Origin: an uncultured Collinsella sp.
Lineage (GTDB): Bacteria; Actinomycetota; Coriobacteriia; Coriobacteriales; Coriobacteriaceae
DNA length: 64,000 bases
Assembly (NCBI GenBank): GCA_902465265.1
Contig: CABQMF010000004.1
Location: forward strand, 19,941-83,940
Reading direction: 5' to 3'
Below the pieces are notes generated by a model. That model was given only the letters and a program-made list of their open reading frames with translations, was not told the origin of the DNA and searched no databases. A program made the translations under genes and the position numbers. Positions 8,805-17,401 of this stretch are shown here, piece by piece. Positions within the stretch are counted from its first letter, which is position 1. The number at the start of each line of letters is the position of its first letter.

Positions 8805-8846
8805 AAAGAGGACGGCATGACCAGAAGGTCTATGCCGTCCTCTTTT
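8805..8846 (+). terminator. Intrinsic terminator of the RGG gene
   Basis: Arms AAAGAGGACGGCAT and ATGCCGTCCTCTTT enclose an inner GACC-AGAA-GGTC helix and are followed by TT. It is the second hairpin after the RGG stop. Confidence 0.75.
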
Positions 8847-8928
8847 CATGCCAATTTGTTCGCTCTCGTGGGCGCTCGCTGTCGGTGTCAAAACATCGGC
8901 GTCGCCTTGATTCAAACTTGCCAAAAGG

Positions 8929-9011
8929 TAGTCATTGGGGACGTTCTTAAATGACTAGTCGTTGGGGACGTTCTTGTTTGACTAGTCGTTTAAGAACGTC
9001 CCCAACGACTA
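8929..9011. repeat. Three tandem 27-bp palindromic REP-like units with GGGGACGTTCTT core
   Basis: Units lie at 8931-8957, 8958-8984 (direct) and 8985-9011 (core inverted). Each starts with TAGTCRTT or GTCRTT and ends in a TGACTA or CGACTA arm. Units 2 and 3 can pair through GTCGTTGGGGACGTTCTT and its exact complement, an 18-bp perfect stem. They lie in the 373-bp non-coding gap 8734-9106 between the convergent RGG and pdxT genes. Confidence 0.7.
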
Positions 9012-9019
9012 CATAGCAT

Positions 9020-9083
9020 GAGAGTGGATAATCTTCCGGTTTGAGCTTGCGTTCAAGCTCAAAGTGGAAAATTATCCACTCTC
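9020..9083. repeat. Long (64-nt) near-perfect hairpin after pdxT
   Basis: Outer arms GAGAGTGGATAAT (9020-9032) and ATTATCCACTCTC (9071-9083) enclose TTTGAGCTTG / CAAGCTCAAA with a CGTT loop. About 28 bp pair with few mismatches. It lies 23 bp past the pdxT stop and may end its transcript; it also looks like a dispersed palindromic repeat. Confidence 0.65.
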
Positions 9084-9106
9084 GTTTCGTTTGTTGATTT
9101 CGATGC

Positions 9107-9694
9107 CTACATTTGTAGGAACAGTTCGTGGAGGCGGGTGTCTTCATCGAGTTCGGGGTGGAAGGTTACGCCGAGCTGGTTGCCCTGGCGCGCGGCGACG
9201 ATACGGCCGTCGACTTTCGCTAAGGCCTTTGCGTCGCCGTGGACCTCGACGATGCGGGGCGCGCGGATAAACGTTAGCGGCACTTCACCGTCGATGCCGG
9301 CTACCTGTCCCTTGGTTCGAAAACTGCCGAGCTGCCTGCCGTAGGCATTGCGCTCGACAAGTACATCCATGGTTGCCAAACGCGGCGTGCCCTTATCGTC
9401 ATGGGCGGCAAGGTCGTGAGCCAGCAGAATCAGGCCGGCGCAGGTGCCCAGGACGGGCATGCCTTCAGAGATACGGGCACGAAGCTCCTCGAGCATGCCC
9501 AACTCATCAAGCAGCTTCCCTTGAACGGTAGTCTCGCCGCCGGGAAGTACCAGACGGTCAAAGTCCTGCTTTAAATCAGCCGCCTGCCTCAGCTCAATAC
9601 AACGTGCGCCCAGCTCGGATAGCCTCGCCTCGTGCTCGGCAAAAGCACCTTGGATCGCCAACACGGCGACCGTTTGGTCTGCATAATCGCTCAT
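9107..9694 (-). CDS. pdxT: Pyridoxal 5'-phosphate synthase glutaminase subunit PdxT
   Basis: This 195-aa class I glutaminase feeds ammonia to PdxS for direct PLP synthesis. Visible features are GGETTVQGKL (oxyanion region), the nucleophile loop LGTCAGLILLA with Cys at about residue 82, and a C-terminal FHPELDED with the His-x-Glu pair of the triad. Length matches PdxT. ATG 9694 follows AAAGGATC. It starts 20 bp after the pdxS stop, so the two form one operon, as the two subunits assemble in a 12+12 complex in known cases. Confidence 0.96.
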   Translation of the reverse strand: MSDYADQTVAVLAIQGAFAEHEARLSELGARCIELRQAADLKQDFDRLVLPGGETTVQGKLLDELGMLEELRARISEGMPVLGTCAGLILLAHDLAAHDDKGTPRLATMDVLVERNAYGRQLGSFRTKGQVAGIDGEVPLTFIRAPRIVEVHGDAKALAKVDGRIVAARQGNQLGVTFHPELDEDTRLHELFLQM

Positions 9695-9714
9695 GTGCGA
9701 TCCTTTCTGCTGGA

Positions 9715-10605
9715 CTAGCGCCCGCGCTCCTCCATGATGATCTCGATCTCGTCGGCGTTGATGCCCACCATGGCCTCGCCCAGGTCCTCCGAAAGCTCGG
9801 CGATGAGCTTGGCATCGGTGAAGTTTGCCACGGCCTTGACGATGGCGGCGGCGCGCTTGGCAGGGTCGCCGCTCTTAAAGATGCCCGAGCCCACAAAGAC
9901 GCCCTCGGCGCCCAGCTGCATCATCAGCGCGGCGTCGGCGGGGGTTGCTACGCCGCCGGCGGCAAAGTTCACGACGGGAAGCTTGCCCGTGGCGTGGACA
10001 TCGCGCACCAGCTCGACCGGAACCTGCAGCTGCTTGGCAGCCTCAAAGAGCTCGTCGTCACGCAGGGCAACAACGTCGCGGATCTGCTTTTGGATCTTGC
10101 GCATGTGGCGCACAGCCTGGACGACGTCGCCCGTGCCCGGCTCGCCCTTGGTACGAATCATCGTGGCGCCCTCGGCAACACGGCGCAGCGCCTCGCCCAG
10201 GTCGCGGGCACCGCAGACAAACGGGACGTCAAACTGGGTTTTGTCGATGTGGTAGACATCGTCGGCGGGGGAGAGAACCTCGGACTCATCGATGTAGTCG
10301 ATATCGATGGCCTGAAGGACCTGCGCCTCGACGATGTGACCGATGCGGCACTTGGCCATGACGGGGATGGAGACGGCCTCTTGGATGCCCTTGATCATCT
10401 TGGGGTCGCTCATGCGCGAGACGCCGCCTGCGGCACGGATGTCGGCCGGGATGCGCTCGAGTGCCATGACGGCGCAGGCGCCCGCCTCCTCGGCGATGCG
10501 TGCCTGCTCGGGCGTGGTGACGTCCATGATGACGCCGCCCTTGAGCATCTGTGCGAGCTCGCGGTTGAGTTTGACGCGATCGGCCTTGCTGGTCTGTTCT
10601 GCCAT
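9715..10605 (-). CDS. pdxS: Pyridoxal 5'-phosphate synthase lyase subunit PdxS
   Basis: This 296-aa TIM-barrel enzyme makes PLP from ribose 5-phosphate, glyceraldehyde 3-phosphate and ammonia. Typical PdxS motifs are visible: [20 protein letters not shown] (residues about 21-40), [10 protein letters not shown] with the active-site Lys, and [19 protein letters not shown]. The start at 10605 (MAEQTSK) has AAGGGAG upstream; an ORF extension to 10647 has none. It is the first gene of pdxST and is divergent from pdxR, whose product probably activates it when PLP is scarce. Confidence 0.97.
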   Translation of the reverse strand: MAEQTSKADRVKLNRELAQMLKGGVIMDVTTPEQARIAEEAGACAVMALERIPADIRAAGGVSRMSDPKMIKGIQEAVSIPVMAKCRIGHIVEAQVLQAIDIDYIDESEVLSPADDVYHIDKTQFDVPFVCGARDLGEALRRVAEGATMIRTKGEPGTGDVVQAVRHMRKIQKQIRDVVALRDDELFEAAKQLQVPVELVRDVHATGKLPVVNFAAGGVATPADAALMMQLGAEGVFVGSGIFKSGDPAKRAAAIVKAVANFTDAKLIAELSEDLGEAMVGINADEIEIIMEERGR

Positions 10606-10697
10606 GGTTGCTCCCTTGGTTGGCATGTGCTTTGCTTGACGGAACATCCTATCTGGGAGCTGGGTATGGCGAAATACTCAGTTTTCGAGATAATGAC

Positions 10698-10739
10698 AAG
10701 GTCAGACTAATACCAGATTGAATGACTTAATAAGGTCAG
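10698..10739. promoter_or_regulatory. Direct repeats AAGGTCAG in the pdxS/pdxR gap (likely PdxR operator)
   Basis: Two copies of AAGGTCAG lie at 10698-10705 and 10732-10739, 34 bp apart, each followed by an ATA-containing tail (ACTAATACC, GTGATAGG). MocR-type PdxR proteins are known to bind direct repeats between pdxR and pdxST. The second copy overlaps the pdxR ribosome-site region, fitting autorepression. Confidence 0.6.
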
Positions 10740-10750
10740 GTGATAGGCTC

Positions 10751-12187
10751 ATGCTTGACTACAATTTGGAAAAACGCGGCGAAGCATCGCTCTACGAGTA
10801 TGTTTACCAGCAAATTCGAGATGATATCGTAGCTGGACGCATTGCGGCGGGGGAGCATTTGCCGTCTAAGCGCGCCTTTGCCAGTCATCTGGGAATCAGT
10901 GTCATTACCATCGAGAATGCATATAGCCAGTTACTTGCCGAGGGCTATATTTGCTCAAAGCCGCGTCGTGGCTACTACGCTTGTGAGCTTCCGGATGCAC
11001 CGGTTTTGCCTTTGGCTGAGACAGAGCTTGATCGAGATTCCGCTCCTGCGGGTCTTAACGCACATGATGTTGATGGACAGGTCGAGCGATTCGACGCACT
11101 TTCTCCTTCCACTTTGGAGGCGGCGCGGCTTTGGCAAAGCGCACTGCGGGCGACGCTGGCATCCGAAGACGAGCGCGAGATCTTCTCACCCGCACCGGCA
11201 CAAGGCACCGCTCGGCTACGACGCGCAATCGCTCATCATCTGCGCGGGACGAGGGGCATGAATGTCGATTCCAACAACATTGTTATCGGCGCGGGCGCCC
11301 AGCTGCTCGATACCATGTTGGTTCAGCTGCTTGGAGCCGACAAGGTGTATGCCGTTGAGGACCCGGGCTATTTGCGCCTGACGCGCATCTATCAGGCTAT
11401 GGGCTGCAAAGTTCGACATATCCCGTTGGATGATGAGGGCGTGGACTTGAGCACTCTGCAGAAAAGCGGGACCGATGTCCTTCACCTGATGCCGTCTCAT
11501 CAGTATCCGACCGGCCTTGTGACGAGCATTGCGCGTCGCTACGCGCTGCTCAGCTGGGCAGCCGAGCAGCCGGGCCGGTATCTCATCGAAGACGACTTCG
11601 ATTGTGAGTTTCGCCTTGCCGGCAAGCCGATTCCCGCGCTCGCGTCAATCGACGCCGCCCAGTCGGTTATCTATACCAACACGTTTTCGAAGAGCCTTTC
11701 ATCGGCGTTGCGTCTAGCGTACATGGTGTTGCCCGATGAGCTGATGGAGCGGTTTAGGCACAACCTTGGTTTTTACGCCTCATCGGTGAGCTCTGTTGAC
11801 CAGGTCGCTTTGGCTCGTTTGCTGGAATCGGGTGATTACGAGCGACATGTGAACCGCGTGCGCGTGCGCGCTCGCGAGGCGCGCGATGGCCTGGCGGCGC
11901 TTGTACGGAAAGCGTTCCCGGCAGGGGAGGTCTCGATTGAGCATGCAGACGCGGGCCTTTACTGCACCGTGGCTGCAGAGCGCGGAGCGGGTGGAAGCTC
12001 TTTTGTGCGGGCCCTCACGCGCTCGGGTATCCCTTTTGTCGACATCAGTGACTGTTATTGGTGTGCCGATGGCGCATCTGTCCCTGAAAACTCAAGTCAA
12101 ATTCTTGTTGAGTATGACGATTTGAGTCCAAAAGTGCTTAATACCTTGGAATTGCAGCTCATGGGGGGCGCTCTGCAATCTAAGTGA
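10751..12187 (+). CDS. pdxR: MocR/PdxR-type regulator (GntR HTH + aminotransferase-like domain)
   Basis: This 478-aa protein has an N-terminal GntR winged HTH (SLYEYVYQQIRDDIVAGRI; HLPSKRAFASHLGISVITI) and, after a linker, a fold-type I aminotransferase-like domain with the PLP-lysine region NTFSKSLSSALRLAY. Its position divergent from pdxST supports PdxR, which senses PLP through the enzyme-like domain. ATG 10751 was preferred over TTG 10718. The last codon and stop (AAG TGA, 12182-12187) lie inside the left arm of a 119-bp inverted-repeat element, so the native C-terminus may have been altered by its insertion. Confidence 0.92.
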   Translation: MLDYNLEKRGEASLYEYVYQQIRDDIVAGRIAAGEHLPSKRAFASHLGISVITIENAYSQLLAEGYICSKPRRGYYACELPDAPVLPLAETELDRDSAPAGLNAHDVDGQVERFDALSPSTLEAARLWQSALRATLASEDEREIFSPAPAQGTARLRRAIAHHLRGTRGMNVDSNNIVIGAGAQLLDTMLVQLLGADKVYAVEDPGYLRLTRIYQAMGCKVRHIPLDDEGVDLSTLQKSGTDVLHLMPSHQYPTGLVTSIARRYALLSWAAEQPGRYLIEDDFDCEFRLAGKPIPALASIDAAQSVIYTNTFSKSLSSALRLAYMVLPDELMERFRHNLGFYASSVSSVDQVALARLLESGDYERHVNRVRVRAREARDGLAALVRKAFPAGEVSIEHADAGLYCTVAAERGAGGSSFVRALTRSGIPFVDISDCYWCADGASVPENSSQILVEYDDLSPKVLNTLELQLMGGALQSK

Positions 12188-12300
12188 GTAGACTTTTGAC
12201 ACTTTGGCGACCAGGCCGTTTTGCCACAAGCTATCTACCTGCGGTTTAGTAAAGCAATATGACCGGTCTGCTCGGGATGTTCAAAAAAGTCTACTCACTT
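12182..12300 (+). repeat. 119-bp inverted-repeat element, copy 1
   Basis: The element begins AAGTGAGTAGACTTTT and ends with the complement of the same 16 bp. It carries the internal core CTACCTGCGGTTT that is also in copies 2 (13601-13719) and 3 (23314-23432). All three copies are exactly 119 bp. Left flank CT is shared; the right flank here is GC instead of AG. Inner arm bases differ between copies but stay complementary. It contains no ORF. It may be a MITE-like element or a mobile terminator or RNA hairpin. Confidence 0.8.
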
Positions 12301-12333
12301 GCCGCGCAAAGCTTCTGCATGCGAAAAAATGGG

Positions 12334-12399
12334 GTTTTCAACAGGGCTTCGTCCAGCTTTTGGCAAGCTTTTGGCCAGTTGGGGAGGGCTGTTGAAAAC
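12334..12399. repeat. Hairpin with arms GTTTTCAACAG / CTGTTGAAAAC
   Basis: Perfect 11-bp arms at 12334-12344 and 12389-12399 enclose a 44-nt loop that repeats AGCTTTTGGC / AAGCTTTTGGCC. It lies between element copy 1 and the gene at 12483, and probably belongs to that gene's leader. Confidence 0.5.
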
Positions 12400-12482
12400 T
12401 TAACAGTCCGTTCGGTGCCATTTTTGGTGCGTTCGCCCCAATGCGAGACAGACTGGGTTGAAATTCGTGTTTTCCTGTGCCT

Positions 12483-13610
12483 ATGAAAGACCTACTTTGT
12501 GACATATCGGCTTTTAGGTACTGGCGTTTGCCTCCTCAAGTCCGCGCTTTGTGTCCGCCGCTTCCACGACCGGAAGAGGACCGGCAGCGATATGATCTCG
12601 CTCGCAACCCGACGGCTGCGGTCGCGCTCGGTTTTCCGTTATATACATTGGTTCGGACGAGAAACAAACGGACTTGTCCTGCCAGCATTAGACAGCGGCT
12701 GTTTCTTGGTGAGCTCCCCAGGGAATCTGTGCTGGAAACGGAGCATGGATTTTTGATTACGTCTCCTCTACTGACGGCATTCATCATGTCGCGGCATCTG
12801 ACGGATCTTCAGCTTCTTTTGGTATTGGCGGAGATGTGTGGCTTGTTTGCGGTGTGCGCTCTGCCGGTGGCACTTGAGGCGGAGCTTACGCGTGCAATTG
12901 ATTCGGGCGCGATTTCGACAGCGTTCGGTTGGGTGCGCTGCCCGTCCGAGGACGGCGCCACTTCAAATTTATGGCGTCGAGACGCTTTGGTTTTGGGCAG
13001 AGACCTTGACCGTTTTTGTTCAGATGTTTGCGGGATGCGTTACGGCAATAGATTTATGGCGGTATCGCAACTCGTCCCATTGGGCGCCGCGTCGCCTTTT
13101 GAGGTCGAGGCGTATTTGTTGCTTGGACTGCCGCGAGTCCTGGGAGGCGAAGGGTTTTGCGGCATAGAGCTCAATGTCGAAGTGACGCTAAGCACAAGTG
13201 CTCGAGCGATTGTGGGAAAGTCCCGTGTATATATCGACCTACTACTTTCTACGCCGGACGGCAGGCGACAGGTGGCCATTGAATGTCAGGGAAAGGCCTC
13301 GCACGGACGCGCAGGGGATGGCTTGCGTGACGCCGATCGCATGACGGCCCTTCAGGCCATGGGCTACGATGTGCTTCTCCTGACACACAGACAGATATCC
13401 GATGAGGATAGATTCCGCGCGATCGTTAAGGCCGTATGCAGGATGCTCGATGCTGAATATCGTGATAAAAGCCCGGATGAGCAAAGGGCTGAGGCATTAC
13501 TCCGGTCTGAACTATTCGTTGACTGGACAAAATTGGGGGTAATCGACGGAAAGATGCCCGTTAGACGCAAAACAGCTCGATCGTGGACGGCTGCGGTTCT
13601 AAGTGAGTAG
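12483..13610 (+). CDS. Unknown protein with C-terminal DUF559/Vsr-like nuclease-fold region
   Basis: This 375-aa protein is not recognised with certainty. The C-terminal third has a pattern seen in DUF559/Vsr-type PD-(D/E)xK domains: VYIDLLL (Asp), then VAIECQGKASH, then RDADRMTALQAMGYDVLLLTH (20-residue run at about 277-297). The N-terminal part (FRYWRLPP, ITSPLLTAF) resembles proteins that carry an AbiEi-like helical domain before DUF559. A role in defence or in a toxin-antitoxin pair is possible but unproven. The start is uncertain (ATG 12483 or GTG 12477; no clear ribosome site). The last codons (AGT GAG TAG) come from the left arm of element copy 2. The gene is exactly bracketed by two same-orientation elements. 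Codon choice seems looser than in neighbours, which hints at transfer. Confidence 0.6.
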   Translation: MKDLLCDISAFRYWRLPPQVRALCPPLPRPEEDRQRYDLARNPTAAVALGFPLYTLVRTRNKRTCPASIRQRLFLGELPRESVLETEHGFLITSPLLTAFIMSRHLTDLQLLLVLAEMCGLFAVCALPVALEAELTRAIDSGAISTAFGWVRCPSEDGATSNLWRRDALVLGRDLDRFCSDVCGMRYGNRFMAVSQLVPLGAASPFEVEAYLLLGLPRVLGGEGFCGIELNVEVTLSTSARAIVGKSRVYIDLLLSTPDGRRQVAIECQGKASHGRAGDGLRDADRMTALQAMGYDVLLLTHRQISDEDRFRAIVKAVCRMLDAEYRDKSPDEQRAEALLRSELFVDWTKLGVIDGKMPVRRKTARSWTAAVLSE

Positions 13611-13719
13611 ACTTTTGGCACTTTGGCGACCAGGCTGTTTTGCAACAAGTCATTTACCTGCGGCTTTATAAAGCAATATGGATGGTCTGCTCGATAAGTT
13701 CCAAAAAGCCTACTCACTT
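13601..13719 (+). repeat. 119-bp inverted-repeat element, copy 2
   Basis: This has the same ends and length as copy 1, with one change in the right arm (GCCTACTCACTT). Flanks CT and AG extend the terminal repeat to CTAAGTGAG / CTCACTTAG. About three quarters of the bases match copy 1 by eye. It supplies the stop codon of the upstream gene. Confidence 0.8.
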
Positions 13720-13785
13720 AGTTTTTGACGAGCAACCGATGCCGAAGGCGGTCCTATTTCAGGGCGTTAACGAGTCCTCGAGACA

Positions 13786-13817
13786 CAAAAAGGCCCGAAC
13801 CGTGCGGTCCGGGCCTT
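13786..13817 (-). terminator. Intrinsic terminator of the rubrerythrin gene
   Basis: Stem AAGGCCCG / CGGGCCTT with inner ACCG-TG-CGGT; on the minus strand it is followed by TTTTTGTG. Confidence 0.75.
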
Positions 13818-13850
13818 ATCGAGCTAGAGATTGTCTCTCAGGCGGCTGGC

Positions 13851-14411
13851 TTAGCCAAAGTAGCGCTTGAGCAGGCCGGCGAAAGCCTTGCCGTGGCGAG
13901 CCTCGTCGCGAGCCATCTCGTGCACGGTATCGTGGATGGCATCGAGGCCAGCGGCCTTGGCGCGCTTGGCAAGATCGGTCTTGCCGGCGGTGGCGCCGTT
14001 CTCGGCCTCAACGCGCATCTCGAGGTTCTTCTTGGTGGAGTCGGTCACGACCTCGCCCAGGAGCTCAGCGAACTTGGCGGCGTGCTCGGCCTCCTCGTGG
14101 GCAGCCTTCTCCCAGTACAGGCCAATCTCGGGGTAGCCCTCGCGATGAGCGACGCGAGCCATGGCCAGGTACATACCGACCTCGGAGCACTCGCCCTCAA
14201 AGTTGGCGCGAAGGTCGGCAACGATGTCCTCGGAGACGCCTTCCATCTTGGCGACGCCCACGACGTGCTCGGCGGCCCACTCGAGCTGGCCCTCCTCCTG
14301 CTTCAGGAAACGAGAACCGGGAACGCCGCACTGGGGGCACTTAAAATCCTCGGGCAGCTGGTCGCCGTCGAACTCTTCCACATAACCGCAAACGGGGCAA
14401 ACAAACTTCAT
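13851..14411 (-). CDS. Reverse-type rubrerythrin
   Basis: This 186-aa non-haem iron peroxidase detoxifies H2O2 in anaerobes. Unlike classic rubrerythrin, the rubredoxin domain comes first: CPVCGY (Cys 5 and 8) and CPQCGVP (about Cys 25 and 28) bind one Fe. A ferritin-like di-iron domain follows with [17 protein letters not shown] and [13 protein letters not shown] supplying the Glu/His ligands. The start at 14411 (MKFVCP) has AAAGGATC upstream; the longer ORF to 14516 lacks a site. It has its own promoter and terminator. This domain order is known from clostridia as revRbr. Confidence 0.94.
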   Translation of the reverse strand: MKFVCPVCGYVEEFDGDQLPEDFKCPQCGVPGSRFLKQEEGQLEWAAEHVVGVAKMEGVSEDIVADLRANFEGECSEVGMYLAMARVAHREGYPEIGLYWEKAAHEEAEHAAKFAELLGEVVTDSTKKNLEMRVEAENGATAGKTDLAKRAKAAGLDAIHDTVHEMARDEARHGKAFAGLLKRYFG

Positions 14412-14495
14412 GATTCGATCCTTTCGATCGATGGCGATTGTGCGCTCGTCCGGTCCCGTAAGGGCCCTCTCCGGACGTGCGTCTTGACGAGTTCT

Positions 14496-14523
14496 ATTAT
14501 CCATAAATGCAACCAAATGTGAA
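14496..14523 (-). promoter_or_regulatory. Sigma-70-type promoter for the rubrerythrin gene
   Basis: On the minus strand, TTCACA (14518-14523), a 16-bp spacer and GATAAT (14496-14501) fit the housekeeping consensus. The predicted start near 14489 leaves a leader of about 78 nt. This gap is the most AT-rich in the area. Confidence 0.55.
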
Positions 14524-14667
14524 GCCTATTAGGAATGATTTTTAATAAAACAATTTTGAGATATGAAGATGTTGATTGATTAACGATTGGCAGGCCGTCT
14601 TTGACCGCCGCTGAGTACAATCGGTCGAGCAAATGTTGACCCATCAACAAATAAAGGAGTTTCCTTT

Positions 14668-15888
14668 ATGCATCTAGCCCGGCGTGCCTGGTGCCGAACA
14701 TATCAGACGGTTTTTCGCATTGCATTGCCGATCCTGCCCTATACCGAGCCGCGCATTTTGGAGCATGCCGAGGATGTGCCCGCGGTACTTCAAAAGCGCT
14801 CGATCCAGAAGGTCCTTATCGTGACAGACCCTGGTATTGCACGTTTGGGGCTCACGGCACCACTCGAGCGTGCGCTTACGGCTCAGGGGATTGGCGTTAC
14901 GGTCTATGCCGAAACGCGTGCGAACCCCACGGTCTCGAATGTGGAGGAAGCGGCGGCGCTGTATCGCGAGAACGACTGCCGGGCCATTGTCGGCTTTGGT
15001 GGCGGTTCGGCCATGGATTGCGCCAAGGGCGTGGGGGCGCGCATTGCGCAGCCAAACAAGCCCATCAACAAGATGCGTGGCCTGTTGCGTGTCCACCGTC
15101 TCCTGCCGCTGCTTATTGCGGTTCCCACTACCGCCGGTACGGGAAGCGAAGTCACGCTCGCGGCGGTTATCACCGATGATGAGACGCACTATAAATACCC
15201 CATTAACGACTTTGTGCTCATCCCGCGTTTTGCGGTCCACGACCCCGAGTTTACGCGCGGGTTGCCGGCGTCCATCACGGGGCAGACGGGTATGGATGCC
15301 CTGACGCATGCTGTCGAGGCCTTTATCGGCCGTAGCACCACGCCCTACACGCGCAAGATGGCGCGTCAGGCGGTCCAGCTCATTCGCGACAATTTGCTCG
15401 AGGCCTATGAGCATGGCGACGACATGCGTGCGCGCCGCAATATGCTTTCGGCGGCGTATAAGGCGGGCGTTGCGTTTACCCGCTCCTATGTCGGATATGT
15501 GCATGCCATCGCGCACAGTCTGGGCGGCCGATACGGAATTCCGCACGGTTTAGCCAACGCGATCATCCTGCCGCACATGCTTCGCGCTTATGGTGACGCC
15601 GCCGCCCCCAAGCTTGCCGATCTTGCTCGCATGGCGGGCATTGCGCCGGCTACCGCGCAGGACAGTCTTGCGGCCGAGGCCTTTATCGATTGGGTCGACC
15701 GCATGAACGAGGCCCTGGGAATCCCCAAATATGTCCTGGGCATTCGCCGCTCCGACATTCCCGAGATGGCGGCGCATGCCGATGCCGAGGCCAATCCCCT
15801 GTACCCCGTTCCACTTTTGATGGACCGCCTGGAGCTCGAGCATATGTACGAAGTTGTTGCAGGTGGTATGTTTGAGGACGAGAACTAG
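14668..15888 (+). CDS. Iron-containing alcohol dehydrogenase
   Basis: This 406-aa member of the group III (Fe-dependent) ADH family reduces aldehydes or oxidises alcohols with NAD(P). Features: the nucleotide-binding GFGGGSAMDCAKG (about residues 110-122), VPTTAGTGSEVT, and metal-ligand region DALTHAVEAFI ... HAIAHSLGGRYGIPHGLANAI with the conserved Asp/His set. ATG 14668 follows AAAGGAG. The stop is followed after 9 bp by an aldehyde dehydrogenase gene whose ribosome site overlaps this gene's end, so the two are co-translated and probably share an aldehyde intermediate. The substrate is not known. Confidence 0.92.
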   Translation: MHLARRAWCRTYQTVFRIALPILPYTEPRILEHAEDVPAVLQKRSIQKVLIVTDPGIARLGLTAPLERALTAQGIGVTVYAETRANPTVSNVEEAAALYRENDCRAIVGFGGGSAMDCAKGVGARIAQPNKPINKMRGLLRVHRLLPLLIAVPTTAGTGSEVTLAAVITDDETHYKYPINDFVLIPRFAVHDPEFTRGLPASITGQTGMDALTHAVEAFIGRSTTPYTRKMARQAVQLIRDNLLEAYEHGDDMRARRNMLSAAYKAGVAFTRSYVGYVHAIAHSLGGRYGIPHGLANAIILPHMLRAYGDAAAPKLADLARMAGIAPATAQDSLAAEAFIDWVDRMNEALGIPKYVLGIRRSDIPEMAAHADAEANPLYPVPLLMDRLELEHMYEVVAGGMFEDEN

Positions 15889-15897
15889 GAGGTTGCC

Positions 15898-17277
15898 ATG
15901 AACACCGAAGAAATTGCGCGCATCGTCGGCGATCAGCGCACCTACTTTAAGACGCACGCTACGTTTGATGTCGATGCTCGACGTCGCGCGCTCGTGAGTT
16001 TACGCGATACGGTACGGGCGCACGAGGCCGATATTGCCCATGCGCTCAAGACCGATTTGGGTAAGTCGCATGACGAGGCATATATGTGCGAGATCGGCAC
16101 CTCGCTTTCCGAGATTCGTCATCAGATCGCTCATGTGGCTCGATGGAGTCGTCCGCGCCTGCGTCCGTGTGACCTCGCTAACGCCGTGAGCGTGTGCAAA
16201 ACGCAAGCTGTGCCCTATGGCGTCACGCTCATCATGGCGCCCTGGAACTATCCGTTTTTGCTGACGCTCGAGCCGCTCGCCGGCGCGCTCGCTGCAGGTA
16301 ACACCGTGGTCATCAAGCCGAGCGCCTATGCGCCGGCTTCGAGCGCGATGCTCAGGCAGATTTGCGAGGAAGCATTTGATCCGCGCCTGGTGACGGTCGT
16401 CGAAGGCGGGCGTGCCGAGAATGAGGCGCTGCTCGACGAGTGCTGGGACAAGATCTTCTTTACCGGTAGCGTTCCGGTCGGCAAGCTCGTCATGGAGCGC
16501 GCAAGTGAAAACCTTACGCCCGTGACGCTTGAGCTGGGCGGAAAGAGTCCCTGCATCGTGGATGCGACGGCAAACTTGAAGGTCGCGGCACGCCGCATCG
16601 CCTTTGGTAAATGGCTCAACGTGGGCCAGACCTGTGTAGCGCCCGACTATCTGCTGGTCGATACGCGCGTACATGATGAGCTGTTGGGCCTCATCAAGGA
16701 GGAGGTCCGTCGCATGTTTGGCGAGCACCCGCTCGATAACGAGGATTACGGGCATATCGTCAACGCCAAGCATTTCGCGCGCGTACGCGGGCTGATCGAC
16801 CCCGACAAGGTTGTGCTGGGAGGCACGGCGCGCGAGTCGTCGCTCAAGATTGAGCCGACGATTCTAGACGGTGTGTCCCCCGATGACGCCGTGATGCAGG
16901 AGGAGATTTTCGGTCCCATCTTACCGGTGCTAACGTTTGAGAGCTTAGACGAGGCCGAGACGTTTATTACGGATCGTCCGACGCCGCTGGCCCTGTATAT
17001 CTTTAGCCAGGATCGCGCGGTTCAGCAGCGCTTTGTGCGTTACGTGCCCTTTGGCGGCGGCTGCGTTAACGACACCATCATGCATCTGGCTACGAGCCAT
17101 ATGGGCTTTGGCGGCATGGGTGCAAGCGGTATGGGGCAGTACCATGGCCGCGAGAGCTTCGATGCGTTTAGCCACAAGAAGAGCATCGTGAACAAGGCAA
17201 CGTGGCTGGACGTGCCGTTTCGGTATGCGCCCTACGCAAGCTGGAAGCACAAATTCGTGCGCATGTTTGTGCATTAG
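15898..17277 (+). CDS. Aldehyde dehydrogenase, NAD(P)-dependent
   Basis: This 459-aa enzyme oxidises aldehydes to acids. Motifs: MAPWNYPFLL, FTGSVPVGKLV (NAD binding), ELGGKSPCIV with the general-base Glu, and NVGQTCVAPDY with the catalytic Cys. The shorter length and the end SWKHKFVRMF resemble class 3 / fatty-aldehyde types, whose tail can touch the membrane. AGGAGG of its ribosome site overlaps the ADH stop. Together the pair could interconvert alcohol, aldehyde and acid for redox balance. Confidence 0.93.
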   Translation: MNTEEIARIVGDQRTYFKTHATFDVDARRRALVSLRDTVRAHEADIAHALKTDLGKSHDEAYMCEIGTSLSEIRHQIAHVARWSRPRLRPCDLANAVSVCKTQAVPYGVTLIMAPWNYPFLLTLEPLAGALAAGNTVVIKPSAYAPASSAMLRQICEEAFDPRLVTVVEGGRAENEALLDECWDKIFFTGSVPVGKLVMERASENLTPVTLELGGKSPCIVDATANLKVAARRIAFGKWLNVGQTCVAPDYLLVDTRVHDELLGLIKEEVRRMFGEHPLDNEDYGHIVNAKHFARVRGLIDPDKVVLGGTARESSLKIEPTILDGVSPDDAVMQEEIFGPILPVLTFESLDEAETFITDRPTPLALYIFSQDRAVQQRFVRYVPFGGGCVNDTIMHLATSHMGFGGMGASGMGQYHGRESFDAFSHKKSIVNKATWLDVPFRYAPYASWKHKFVRMFVH

Positions 17278-17401
17278 AATCAGATGGCGTAGCGACAAAC
17301 GGTCGAAAAGACACGAGGTGGGGCGAATTTGTGTCCGCACGAGTTCGTAGACTTCTCAATAAGGTTAAGCGCCGGTTTATCCGGCCGTTAGAGGAGTTGC
17401 C

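Noticed and set aside
12259..12486. Frame of 75 codons between element 1 and the unknown gene
   Set aside because: It runs through the element arm and a hairpin and has no ribosome site.
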